From Fasciola hepatica (Eukaryota > Platyhelminthes > Trematoda > Plagiorchiida > Fasciolidae), in assembly GCA_948099385.1 (NCBI GenBank), contig CANUEZ040000031.1, forward strand, positions 5,759,001 through 5,823,000: a stretch of DNA of 64,000 nucleotides. Direction: 5' to 3'. The notes under the pieces were generated by a model that had not been told where the DNA came from, did no database searches, and worked only from the letters and a program-made list of their open reading frames with translations. A program made the translations under genes and the position numbers. Of this stretch, positions 47,931-59,976 are shown one piece after another. How positions within the stretch are numbered: position 1 is the stretch's first letter; every line of letters begins with the position of its first letter.

Positions 47931-48510
47931 GTCAGTTATCATCATCATCGTACAGCGTTAAACAGTAGGGCAAGCTCCACTGACCACTGCCTTTCCCACC
48001 ATCTTGCACGCTGAATTAGAAAGTATGAATATACAAAATGGACAGGGAGTGATCCTACATGGGTGGGAAAACGAAAGAATGCCCTAGTAGCCAACACACG
48101 GAATACACAGTCAAACTGTACAAACGCACATCGATCAGTCATTCTGATTCGAAAGAAAGTGACAACACGATCGCCACTGTTCACGGTTCGCAGTCATATC
48201 CTTCAGTGTCACCAGCCAACTGGTAGACGGATCTTTTGGACCCCAACCACGAAGACGTGAATTACCTACTTTTCCTAAGTCTGCTGCACGTTTTTTTCAT
48301 TCCTCACTGCCACGTCATCTGTTGACCTCCACGTGGTCTCTTCCACTCCCTAGGAAGAACGGAGAATAGGACACGGTGTGGTAGACGTGTGTTTGACATA
48401 CGTAACACATGCCCCAACCAACGAGGTCTACTAAGTTGGATACGCTGTGACAAAACATCGTCAGTCGGAATATCTTCTGATTTTACTTGGGGCAACTCAG
48501 CAGCAGTGCA
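47930..48510 (-). mobile_element. LINE 3' end, second family
   Basis: The minus-strand frame reads DVLSQRIQLSRPRWLGHVLR and MSNTRLPHRVLFSVLP, then broken RGWGPKDPS and TANREQWRSCCHF near 48250-48150, followed by a 3' tail. The tail matches 62000-62340 (plus) closely, including ggtcagtggagcttgcc and cactccctgtcca. Confidence 0.85.
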
Positions 48511-48559
48511 GCAATGCGTTTATACATTCAATCCAAAACAGTTCAGTTCAGTTAATCCA

Positions 48560-49070
48560 ACTATCAACCTTGCACTTAAGCGCTTTGGTTTTGGTTGCTA
48601 CCTCCCAGCATCGTAGAATCAAAGGCAAAAAGAATTGAAGCATAAAGTGAGGAGCAAGAAACAAAGTATTAAACGGAAATCATGAAGAAGAAGATGGAAT
48701 GCAACCACGCTACTGACTGCTACACCTAGCCATGTCATTTAGTGCCTTCGGTAGGCGGGTCTCGTGGACCCGAACCGAGAAGTCTAACACGTCCTATTTG
48801 GTCAAGTCCACTGGTCAAGATTTCATATATTTAATCATGCTATGGACTGACCACCTCGACCTATCTTCCAAACACTGCCTGCCTCAGGGAACAGGGAACA
48901 CGGAGGGAGTCTGTCGGTGGGCATGCGTAACACATCTCCAAGCCGTCTTAACCTGTTTACATTCATTACTTGTCTTAGTGCCTGAGCACTGGTTCCCAAT
49001 ACCCTACACCTCAATCCAAAACAAAAGAAGCAATCAGGAAATGACACCAGAATCAACACAGTTCACCGCT
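48560..49070 (-). mobile_element. RTE-like LINE, 3' end (first family)
   Basis: On the minus strand: RLRRLGDVLRMPTDRLPPCS, then LFPEAGSVWKIGRGGQSIA, then a broken tail with the gtagcaaccaaaacc string shared with the copies at 27.1 and 59.2 kb. Confidence 0.85.
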
Positions 49071-49253
49071 AAGTCCGCCAGTTAGTTCAGCCAGCAAGTG
49101 ACGAGCTAGTTTTGATCTTAATCAGGAACACCTCAGATAACTAACTCCTCCTCTCACTCTCCTTCTAATATTTAGTATCCTCTGTCTCCAAGTCATTAAC
49201 TGACCTCAACGTGAATTACCACCCTCAATACGGGAATACGACGCCACACACAC

Positions 49254-49365
<112 letters not shown>

Positions 49366-49419
49366 AATTTGGCTTGCAAAGGTGTTCGATCACTGTTGTT
49401 TACAAAACGTGGGAGGGTG

Positions 49420-50170
49420 AGACGAACCGATTGAGTTAGGTAGGAGATTCGTCTTGAGATCAGTATTACCAAAACCAAGATGTCCGTAATATCCACTAGC
49501 CATGCAAATCGAACCCAACAACAGAATGGCCAATCAATAGAAATCATCTCGGAATACAAGTAACTTGGTCCCACCATCCTGCCAAACGGACGAGCCGCAG
49601 ATAATGTCAAACGGGATATTCACGCGGGCCAAATGGCGCTTCTACAGTACCGAAACACCTTGTGGCGACGGAACGAGAATAATCTTAGGACCAAGCTCAA
49701 AGTGTTTAAAGCGTCAGTCCAACAAGTCTTACTATATGACTGAGAACCTGACCATTAAGAGCTGAGGATATCAGGCAACTAGGAGTTTTTGATCACTGGC
49801 ACATTATATCTATTTTTAAAGTAAGATGGAGTGACAGGCTCTGGAATGAAGACATATGAAATCGCTGCCGCATCGACCGTTTCTCAACGTGCACAAAACT
49901 CCGCCGAATGCACTGGGTTGGTCACGTGCTCCGGAAACCAGATTAAGCTCTAACCAGCATTGTCTTGGCACCATCTGCATGCCCAGACTGGCGTCGCCGA
50001 CAAAGAGCATCACTGAAACCTGGCTGGATGCCGTTTTCGAAGACATAAACCAATTTGGCCTTCATATGGTGTATGGCACTCACCAATGTAAATAGAACTG
50101 AATCGACATCTGCAAGTACCTTCAGCCAACATCCGAACATGGACAGCCCCTATCAAAGACAGTTATGAAG
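49420..50170 (+). mobile_element. LINE 3' part (third RTE-like family)
   Basis: Plus-strand phrases across broken frames: [26 protein letters not shown] wording, [52 protein letters not shown]. It corresponds to the region after the RT fingers/palm and the conserved C-terminal 'HWVGHVLR' motif. It is truncated at the (TA)n tract. Confidence 0.85.
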
Positions 50171-50449
50171 CCGGTTTATCCTGTCCAAGGGGCCAGCCAC
50201 AGTAAAGTACATATCCATCTGTTTTCTAATTTGTACTAACGTTATCCGACATGCAGTTTTGAACATACAAGAATCAGTCGGTTATAGACATATCCATGAT
50301 GTCTATTAGTGACTTGGAATGGATGATGTTCAATTCTGCAATGGCATCTTGCACTGTAAACGGGTGAAGCGCATTCAGAATGGAGTTGTGGTGCATGATT
50401 CAGTCAAATGCTATCTAGAAACGATGATTTTCTGTCATAAATTTGAAAA

Positions 50450-50555
50450 GAGAAGTCAAAAACAAGTTAGTACAATGTATCTTGGATCATTTCGCTGCAT
50501 TCGTAAACGTGCATACTGCAGTCAATGCGATTTTACATGGTCAGTAAAATAACCA
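50450..50555 (-). repeat. Penelope-associated motif, third copy
   Basis: On the minus strand: cgcattgactgcagtatgca, then gaatgcagcgaaatgatcc, like the copies at 24.5 and 25.4 kb. No Penelope coding sequence is attached here. Confidence 0.5.
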
Positions 50556-50999
50556 ATGACACTGGTAGACGTGAACGAGGATGAGAGAAGGAACAAACGT
50601 TAGGTCAACAGGGTAAGGTCAAACTGATAAGCAACTCGCCCTGTTCACATCTTCGGGTTGGCTGTGGCCTCGGTAATATCTAAGAAATCCCGTACTTGTG
50701 GTGTTGTATGACATTCTGACTTCTCAAATACTAGTTGTGTATACTGCGCATGTATACCCATTCGATGATGATGAAGTGGAACCTACTGGAGGTAAGTGTA
50801 TCAAAGAGTGTGATAGAATCGGTGATCGCGCAGAAACACAAGAAATCCGACAGATCTTCCTGTAGAAACGATAGGGGAATAAGTTTGGTTAGCATCACGT
50901 TTGACTTGCTCATTGGCATTTCTCTCCATCTATCGTCTTACGAAGGCTAGTAGTGCCGGCAAGAGAACCATATTGGGTTAGACTTGAATGAGATGTTGG

Positions 51000-53200
51000 T
51001 GATAACATCATCACTCTTCAACGAATTCAGAAGATAGACGCACAAAACGGGGGGCCCATCATCTGTGTTTCATTTGATTTCAAAGCGGCTTTCAGATGAG
51101 TCGAACTTAAAGATTTCTGGCAGTGCCTCGTTTTAAAAAGTGGACGGAATAAGTTCATTTCGGTTACAAATTACCTGTGAAGGAACAGCCCGAGACTAGT
51201 TCGGAATTAAAGTGATTAAACACCGAGTTCAACAGAAAGGATCAGCTTAACAAGATGAATTATACACAAGCATATCGATGCGGTCAAACGCCCAGAATTC
51301 AGAACAGCGATGGAAAGAGATCAAGCAAGCCCTTCATGAGGTTACTGATGCTGCTCAAGATCCAAAAAGCAGACGCACGCGGAATCGATGAATATCTGCA
51401 TTCTCAGTTGCACTGTTAGATTTTGCAGATCGATTCCTCCGGATTTCAGATGAAATGAGGCACGAAGATGCCTTAAACGCAAATTGATTCGAAGCCTGAG
51501 AAACGACCGTGAGCACTGGTGGATTGCGAAGCGTGGAAAGATGGAAAAGGCTGCGGCGATTGGCAATAGCCGCAATCTTTTCCGCCTAGTTAGAAATACC
51601 GGTCCACAAAAATCAGGCATTTAGTGAACTGATCAAAGAGGCGAACGGCTCACTAATTCAGACTCAGGAGCGTCGTCTCGTTCGCTGGGCGAAGCATTTC
51701 GAGAAGCAGTTTAATTAGTCTTTATCCACGACAGGTTTGCTAACTAGCGCGATGGTTACGGCTCCAAGTGTAGATACCAGTGCTTTTTCAGAAGCGAAGG
51801 TTCTCCATCGGATAAGCTATCTTAAACGACACAAGGTTGCCGGGCCGGATGGGTTGCATCCGTCCATTTTAAGGGACAGTTGAGTTGGAAAACTCCTTGG
51901 TTTGACATGGGAGAAAGAACAAGTTCCAAAGAGTTAGCGTGAACCGGTAAAAGAAAGGCCACAGGTTTTCCGATAAGAACCACAGGGGAATAAGTCTGAT
52001 TAACATCAAATCCAAACTGCTCGCTGGTATTATTCTCAACCGCTTTTCTAACGCTCGCGAACAGTGCTCGCGCAAGAGTCAAGCTGGGTTTAGACCTGGT
52101 CGAGGTTGTATTGATCACATCATAACTCTTCAAAAATTTTTGGAACAAGTACACCTTTCACCTTTTCTTGATCCTAAAACGGCGTTCGACTCAGTCGACC
52201 GCACAGTTCTCTGGTACCGTCTCTTGCTGAAGAATGTACCGGAGAAATTCATCTCCATCATAAAGTCCCTTTACATGAGTAGCCGAAGCCGAGTTCGTGC
52301 TTACGGTGCTCTTAAACCCGAGTTCACCGCAGAAAGTGGTGTACGTCAGAGTTGCCCCTTCTCTTCTTTTCCCTTTAAATTTGTCGATAATATGGTCCTG
52401 GAGACCACCCTTTCGTCATGTGAGGATTACGATATTGAACTTTTCCCGGTTAGAAAAGTTTCAGATCTTGAATGTGCGGACGACGCAATTCTTCTAAGTA
52501 AAGATCCAGGTAAGTTGCAAGCTTTTCCAGACAGCCTCACAAACTGTGGTATGGGCATGACATCCATTTATCTACCAGAGATTGAGTGTACGCTGCAGCA
52601 GTCAGGGCAGTGCTTCTGTATGGTTCGGAGACATGGCCACTACGGATGGAGGATATACAAGAACTGTCGGTATCTGAACACCGATGTCTTCGTGACATTG
52701 CTCGAATCTGATGGGAACACCGTATAAGCAATTCTGAAGTTTGGTGGAGAGTCTTACAATCACGGATCAAATCGTCAGACGAAACACTTAAGCTCACTAA
52801 ACTAAGATGGTTGGGACATGTGTTGCGCATGTCCCTGACAGGATGCCTCGGCGCGCAATATTTGCGGAGGCGCGTAACAGTTGGGTGGTCAGCTCATGGC
52901 ATGAAAGAAAGGTATGGAAAACCTAACCAGATTTGGCCATATCGGGTGCGTTAGACTTCGTGGGTGGGATCCAAGAAACCATCACACTCTATGGTTAGGT
53001 GCATTGGAGGACATGGTAAGGTGGCGCTCTTTTATCCACAAACTTTCTTCATCGACTTTATACCGACATTTTCAGTTTTTTACTTACTCCTTTCATACTT
53101 TAGCTCTTTTTCATTATTCCTTACTGAGGCTAACACTGACAGATAGCAACGAAAACCACCAAACCCAGTGCACAGTCATTGGTTGTGTGAACTAAACCGA
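51000..53200 (+). mobile_element. RTE-like LINE, linker to 3' end (first family)
   Basis: Plus strand. Broken linker at about 51270-51720 (RTRNR, RRLVRWAKHFEKQF), RT entry at 51780-52110 (HKVAGPDGLHPSILRD, HRGISLINIKSKLLAG), then an open frame at 52140-52550: FLDPKTAFDSVDRTVLWYRL, ESGVRQSCPFSSFPFKFVDN, DLECADDAILLSKDPGKLQA. The catalytic box is CADD instead of YADD. After 52560 a deletion joins it to the C-terminal part (TWPLR/EHRC-like, broken) and a 3' tail to 53200. Same family as the next-but-one copy at 56.6-59.2 kb. Confidence 0.9.
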
Positions 53201-53630
53201 GCTGAAGGTGAGTGGATGCGTTAAGTCAATAACGAAGGCGAAGAAGAAATTACTGACGAACACCGCTGTTTGTGCATATGAGTAATAGCAGATTGGTTTT
53301 GTATGATATGATTCATCATGCAGTTGCAGAGCTCAGCTCATTTGCGTGAAACGGGTTGTTACCGTTCAATGCCGGTGACGTGTGCTATTCCAACCCGGTA
53401 TTCCGGAAGAGGCGAATAAGCCGCACAGCAGGCCACCGGCTCATACGGAACAACCCTGCTGCCTTGCAGTCTGCACTCGAATGTGTAAAGGCTAGAGGTG
53501 CATCCTCGAACAAAAAGGCCGGATGACGTACCGTCAGCTTATTTCTTACTCTGGACTGGGCGACCGAGCAGTAAAACAGTCCCGAGCGGTGCTGGGGACA
53601 CCGTCTAGTACCATATTCCCGTGAATCTCT
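53200..53630. other. Spacer between LINE copies
   Basis: No coding motif recognised. It may include the 5' untranslated region of the next LINE. Confidence 0.35.
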
Positions 53631-56575
53631 ATGAATAGTTTTGTAAGCATGCACTCAGATCATGCTACGGCGTCCCCGGCAAGTGACACGCCCAGTACTC
53701 CAGAGATCGAGGTGTCAAGACAACGAGCTGAAATAATCAACGAAGCAGGCTTAATAGCTTGTTGGAATGTACGGACACTACCAGACGTGGGCAGCCGACG
53801 CCTCACAATGAGGACACCACGCAACCACGTAGCCTATCTCTCGGTGCATGGAAGTTCCAGAAGAAGAGGCAACTTATTGGATTTATCATAGCGGCCCAAC
53901 AGAGAGCCATGGGTGCCACGGCGTCGCATGCTCGTTTAACAATAAAGCCAACAGCGCGATAATCACTTGGGAGCCGATTTCAACAAGACTTCCTGTGGCA
54001 CGTTTCAAAGGCCCTTGCAGAACTTGACGGTGTTTGCGGTCTGTGCTCCCACCAACGCGGCGGACATCGAGACGAAGGATGCATTCTACGGTAGCCTCCA
54101 GCGAAGTAATATACTGTTCATCGCCGGAAACTGCGACGCTCGCACATGTCCGTCAGATTCGTCAACGCGGCACGTCCTGAGAAAATTTGGCCTTGATCAA
54201 CGCTGTGAGAATGGTGAACGTCTGGTCAGTTTGGTAGACTCTAACAGAATGGTCGTTTGCAGCACACGGTTTCAGCGCCCTAAAAGGCACTTACTGACAT
54301 GGTATTGCAACGACGGTCACACTTCACATCAAATCGCCCGTGTCTTAGCGAGGTCTCGTTGGGCTTCGTCTGTAGGAGACCGTTGATCGTACCGCGGCAC
54401 AGTGACGGGAAACGCAAACGACACAGACCACGTTCTTGTTCGTGCGCGCTTCAGAATCCATCCGCCCCACTCTCTAAGGCCTCTCAACCGACGCGCATAA
54501 ACGTCGCGACCCTGGAAATGCCAGAGAAATGCCAAGTGGTGTTAAGTGCAATCACCACCCGAATGCCCACAATAACCAACATATCACCGGATTCAATTCC
54601 AGTAGAAGAACAGTGAATGGTAATCAAATCGACGGTTAAAGAAGCACCCCTAAAAGAACTAGGGAAAACTGAAAGGCGTCTGAAAGACTGAATCCCTGAG
54701 AGCACACTTCAACTATCCGCTAAAGCACACGAAACCAGGATATCATGAAGTGGTGAACGCCGCAGATTGCAACGCGAGGCCTCGCTCTCTGCTGGGGCTG
54801 ATCATAAGCGATACGGGACATAATTAGCTGAAAAATGGAGACTGCAGTAGGGATCGATGACTTTGGACAGCTATTTTGCCTCATTCGCAACGCGGGGGGT
54901 AGGCGTTGAAAGCAGAAGTTGCTCTTACGCGACACAGCCGGTCAGCTCATACCTGAGCAGAAGAGAAGAACAGAGCGATGAGTAGAGCACTTCGATCGAC
55001 TGCTCAACCGACCATCAATTCACACGACGGCCCTACAACCCCCAGTTCTTGCAGAGCTGTACGATGTCAATTGCAATCCACTGAGCACAACTAAAATCGC
55101 CACAGTCATCAATCAGCGGAAGAACAAAAAAGAGGCTGGAGAATATGGCATTTCACTTGAAGTCTACAAGTGTTGCCTGTCGTCATTGATGAACAGACCA
55201 CACACCCTATTTGGCGCCATATGGGGAGAATAAGTCTTTCCGACTGATTGGGGCACATTCGTTTCACTACCCACCCCAAAGAAAGGGGGCAAATCCGTGT
55301 GTGACAACTACTGAGAGATCAGCCTGATCGACTTGGCTGCAAAGATTTTTTGCATGCTACTGCTCAACCGCTTCTCATTTGTGAGAGACCGCCGTACCCG
55401 ACCGAATCAAGGAGGTTTTCACCGTGGTAGAGACTGTGTGGACCAAATTTTCACACTATCTCGAACACTGGAGCAACTGCTACAAGTTCCAGCAGCCAAC
55501 AGTGGCCTGTTTCATCGACTTTCGGGTTGCCTTTGATTCACTTAGCCAGGCGATAATGGAATCCAACGAGATGCCCGATAAACTCGCAAGGCTTCTGAGA
55601 GGATACTGTTAATCCACCAGGGCGCGGGTCCATGTGTATGGGGGAGTTATCTGAGTTTATACTCAGTACGGGCATCCAACAGGGCTACCCTCTATCACCA
55701 GAGCTGTTCGACCACGCGATCGACTGGACAATGGGACAGACACTGACTGACTATCCCGGTATTCAACTGAGTCAGGAGATGAACATCTCGGACCTATAGT
55801 TTGCGGATGACATCGTTGTGCTAGCGGAGTCTCCCGTCACGCTGCAAACAGTCTTCGACCGAATTGATTTCTTCTCAAAGTCCATCGGGCTAAAAATAAA
55901 CACCACGAAGACCAAAAGTATGTCATTTTGTCCAGGGCCAGCTGAACAGCTGTCCATCAATGACCAACTGATCGAATGTGTTCCATCATTCAAGGATCTA
56001 GGCTCCAGCCTGCTTCTGAACGATCAGGTGAAGGATGAAGTAATACTCCAAATAAACAACTCCAGGAAATTACTTCTCCAGCTACGACGGGCGTTGTGAA
56101 TCCGCAGTGAAATTAGCCTTCGGATCAAGATGCGTATCCACCGTGCTGCTATACACCCCGTACTCAGCTACGGCTGCGAAACCTGGTCCTTGAGAGCCGA
56201 GGATACTAGAAACTTGGAGTTATTTAATCACTGGTGCCGGCGGCATACTTCGAAGAAAAATTAGCGCGACCGAGTATCAAACGGTGAAGTTAGGAACCGG
56301 TGCTGCGAAACTAACCAACTCTCCGACTTATTCCAGGATTGTCGACTGCGGTGACCTGGGCATATCCGACGGCAACTCAAGACTGAACTAATCAAACAAA
56401 CACGCCATTCTGAACCCTGACCTGGATGGCGCTGTCACCGTGGTGACCAGCTCAAAACATGGATCAACACTGTCGAGCGTCTAGGCTTACGGTCCGTCTA
56501 TGGTGCTCCCCAATGGAAGAAAAACCGGAAAGCGATCTGCACCGACATCGCTTCCGATCGCCGCAAATGATCAGT
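53631..56575 (+). mobile_element. RTE-like LINE, near full length but dead
   Basis: Plus strand. The endonuclease start is at about 53730-53830 (LIACWNVRTLPDVGSRRLTM). Broken endonuclease continues to about 54450. RT follows from 55080: NKKEAGEYGISLEVYKCC-like, then NRFSFVRDRRTRPNQGGFHR and GRDCVDQIFTLSRTLEQLL, FIDFRVAFDSL, and a catalytic region 'SDLxFADDIVVLAES' near 55780-55840. It continues with DFFSKSIGLKINTTKTKSMS and a C-terminal part (RIHRAAIHPVLSYGCETWSL, then RAEDTRNLELFNHWCRR). It ends near 56575 with TDIASDRRK. Many stops and frameshifts. Confidence 0.9.
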
Positions 56576-56576
56576 C

Positions 56577-59240
56577 ATGATACGAGATTGTCATGGAGCG
56601 GACTCATCCTCCCAAGCTGACCGTTTGGAAGACTCCGAAAGGTACATCGAAGGCCCATTTGCTATCCCAGCCGATCGTACCGACAACGGCGATCGTCTCA
56701 TTCAGCTGTGTTCTGACCACAGATTGTTTCTGGCAAGTACGAGCTTCTGCCATAAGAAGCGGCATAAAGTGGCATGGCGTCCTCCTACGTCTTCATAACG
56801 TTGGACTCAGATTGACCATATTGTGAATGGTCACCGCTGGCATGGATCAGTTGAAGATTGTCGTTCATTTTGCTCTACGCCTGTGGACTCAGATCGCACC
56901 TTGGTACGTGCACGCTTCCGTTTACGTGGCGTCCGTGGTTGCACCAAAGTAAGTACCATCCGTCCGGCGCAATTGCTTCTAGACGATAACCAACGACACA
57001 GTTTTCAGACGGAGCTGTCTACACGATCACCTATGCAGCTGGATGTCCAGGACCCAGATGCACGCTGGGAACAGATCAAGGAAGCTTTATATGCCACTTC
57101 AAATGCCACTCAGGACTCTGGTTCAAGTGGGTCTCACAAACGATGGATGTCTTCGACATCAGTTGCTCTGTTGAATGCTCGCAGATCCGTCCTTCCGGAT
57201 GCCACATTTAATGAAGTGCGTAAATCCCTGTGACGCCAACTGACTAGGAGCCTAAGGAATGACCGTGAGCAGTGGTGGATTGCGAAATGTACGGAAAAAG
57301 AAAAGGCTGCGTCCACCGGCAATGCTTGCAACCTTTTCTGTTTGATTAGGGGCACGGGTCCACAGAAATTCTGTGTAAGTGAGCTAATCGAGGAACCCGA
57401 CGGCTCACCGATTCACTCTCAGGGACGTCGTCTGGAGCGTTGGGCGGATCACGCTAAAGAACAATTCAGTTGGCCCAGTTCAACGATGGGCCTTCCAAAT
57501 ATACCTGCCAGCAAAACGATGCAGGTAGATATCAGTCCTCCATCAGAGATGGAGATTGTGCGGGAGATACGTTACTTGGAAAGGTATAAAGCTGCTGGAC
57601 CAGATGGGTTGTCTCCATCTTTTTTCAAGGATGGAGGCAAATCTTTGGTTTCGGAGTTAACAAAACTCCTCTGCATTGTTTGGGACAGTGAGGAGATTCC
57701 CAGAGAATGGTGTAAATCGGTGATTGTGCCGATTTACAAGGAAGGTGAAAACCACAAAGGAATTAGTTTGGTAAGTATCGCGTCTAAACTGCTCACCGGT
57801 CATACTCTCCACCGATCATCCAGTGCCCGCGAAATATGTACGCGTGAGAATCAAGCCGGCGTGAGACCCAGTCGGGGTTGTATTGGCCACGTCTTTACTC
57901 TTCGGCAAACCTTAGAGCACAGACACATCTTCCGTAGGCCCACAATCTGTGTCTTTTTTGGTCTGAAAGCGGCGTTCGACTCAGTCGACCGTACATTTCT
58001 GTGGCGCTGCCTCTCATTGAAAGATGTGCCAGAGAGGTTTGTTTCCCTTTCCAATGCTTGTACGCAAAGATCCGAAGCTGAGTTCGTGCTTACGGCGATC
58101 TTTTATCCAAGTTCACCATGGAAACTGGTGTTCATCAGGATTGCCCTCTTTCACCCTTTCTCTTCAATTTTATGATTAACTTGATTCTTGAGATAGCCCT
58201 ATCCTTGTGTGAAAATAACGGCGTCGATTTTTGTTCAGACAGTAAACTGTCTGACTTGGAATATGCGGACGGTATTATTCTTCTGAGTGATCATCCAGGT
58301 AAGTTGCAAGCTCTATTAGATGACCTTAACAACAGTGTAGGAATGTTTAGGATGCGTTTTGCACCTTCAAAGTGTAAAATGCTGTTTCAGGACTGGGTTG
58401 GCTCAACACCAAACCTTGTGCTGTCAGGGGAAGCTCTAGGTGAAGTAGATAAATTTTGTTACCTCGGTACTGATATTTCACCAGGTGGACAGATAACGGG
58501 TGAAGTGTCATAGCGTATACAGAAGGCACGTTCAGCTTTTGCCAACCTTTGTCATCTGTTGCGTCGGAGTGACATCCGATTGTCTGCTAAGGGTAGAGTG
58601 TACACTGCGGTGGTTAGGTCCGTTCTTTTATACAATTCAGAAACATGGCCGTTGAGGGTAGAAGATAGGCGAAGACTGTCGGTGTTTGAGCACCGATGTT
58701 TCCGTAGCACTGCCCGAGGATGGTGGGAACACCGTATCAACAATGCTGAAGTTAGACGTAAGGTGTTAGGAACCAGAGGTCAGTCTCAGGATCAAGTACT
58801 GAAACTAAACAGGTTAAGGTGGTTGGGACATGTGTTACGCACGCCCACCAATAGACTTCCTCAGCGTACGCTGTTCTCTGAGGCAGGTGGTGATTGGAAG
58901 GTAGGTCGAGGTGGTCAGTCCACGATATGGCAAAAAGGTATGAAAACCTTGGCCAGTGGACTTGGCCGAGTAGGACGTGTTAGACTTCCAGATCGTGGTC
59001 CACATGATCCGCCTACTAAATGGTTGGAGACATTAAGTGATATGGCTAGATGTCGCGGTCAGTTGCATAGTTGCATTCGAACTCTTCCCTTGCCCTCTTG
59101 ATTTCCGCTTGATACTTTGAATTTTTTTATCTTTATCACTATGCTTCCATTCTTTTCGCCCTTTACTGGACGATGCCGGAAGGTAGCAATCGAAACCAGA
59201 CCACAGAAGTGCGAGGGTTTTGCTTGAATAAATTGAAAAC
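56577..59240 (+). mobile_element. RTE-like LINE, 5'-truncated, near complete RT (first family)
   Basis: Plus strand, beginning immediately where the preceding LINE ends. Endonuclease C-terminal half at 56620-56940 (IPADRTDNGDRLIQLCSDHR, LFLAS). Linker at 57000-57480. RT frame open 57342-58175: YKAAGPDGLSPSFFKDGGKS, VIVPIYKEGENHKGISLVSI, GLKAAFDSVDRTFLW. It shifts to 58118-58513: HQDCPLSPFLFNFMINLILE, LEYADGIILLSDHPGKLQAL (YADG replaces YADD), KFCYLGTDISPGGQI. The last frame, 58559-59101, has VLLYNSETWPLRVEDRRRLS, RLRWLGHVLRTPTNRLPQRT and PDRGPHDPPTKWLETLSDMA. The tail ends near 59240. Confidence 0.93.
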
Positions 59241-59970
59241 TGTTGCTATCGGTGGCGCTCTTGTATCCGTCAACTGAATGGAAATCCTTAATGCTCTACG
59301 GCTCTTGTAATTAATTACTCGTTAGAAGTAGTCTGAGTCGCTGTCCTTTTGAATTTGACATTTAGACGTTCTAGGGGAGCCGTGGCTTTGATCATCTTCC
59401 CAATAACTACGTTGCAAAATCCTCAACGGAGAGAAGGAGATCTCTGGATCTCACAAAATGAACCGAAGGGATCATTCCAAAGTGGCAGAGCGAATAGTGT
59501 ACATCCTTCACAAAAATGTCACATGCGGAGCCACAGTAGAGTATCGGCTGCTTCATTGTCTTCGCTCACACGGTAAACCACGTAGCGGTTGTAGGACGAT
59601 AGTTTTGTGCATCAACAGTTTATTTGACCACTTTTTATTTCCCCCTTCAGTGATTTATGTCGTGCCGAAAATCAACCGATCTCTGCTTCGTAATTTATTG
59701 AAACCGTGTACAGAGTAAATGATATCGCACTCTCAGATGGGCTCGACAGTGGCATACACTTTTTCTGCCGACGAATGATGTCGCTCTGTAGCTGTCTAAA
59801 TCCTCGAAAAGAAAGTAACCGGTCTGCTGTTCTGTGCGAGCACTACGGTGATAGCAACGTCAGAATCGTGCGTCTCGACCACGAGGAGTGACTCCGGATC
59901 TACTGCTGACATTACGAATCTCGACAATTGGTCTATCACAAATATAAGACGCGGCACCTTCATTCAGCAA
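59241..59970. other. No recognised gene
   Basis: Plus-strand ORFs of 60-86 codons only. This may cover the decayed 3' half (RNase H, integrase) of the minus-strand Gypsy copy to the right, but no motif was recognised. Confidence 0.35.
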
Positions 59971-59976
59971 GCGAAA

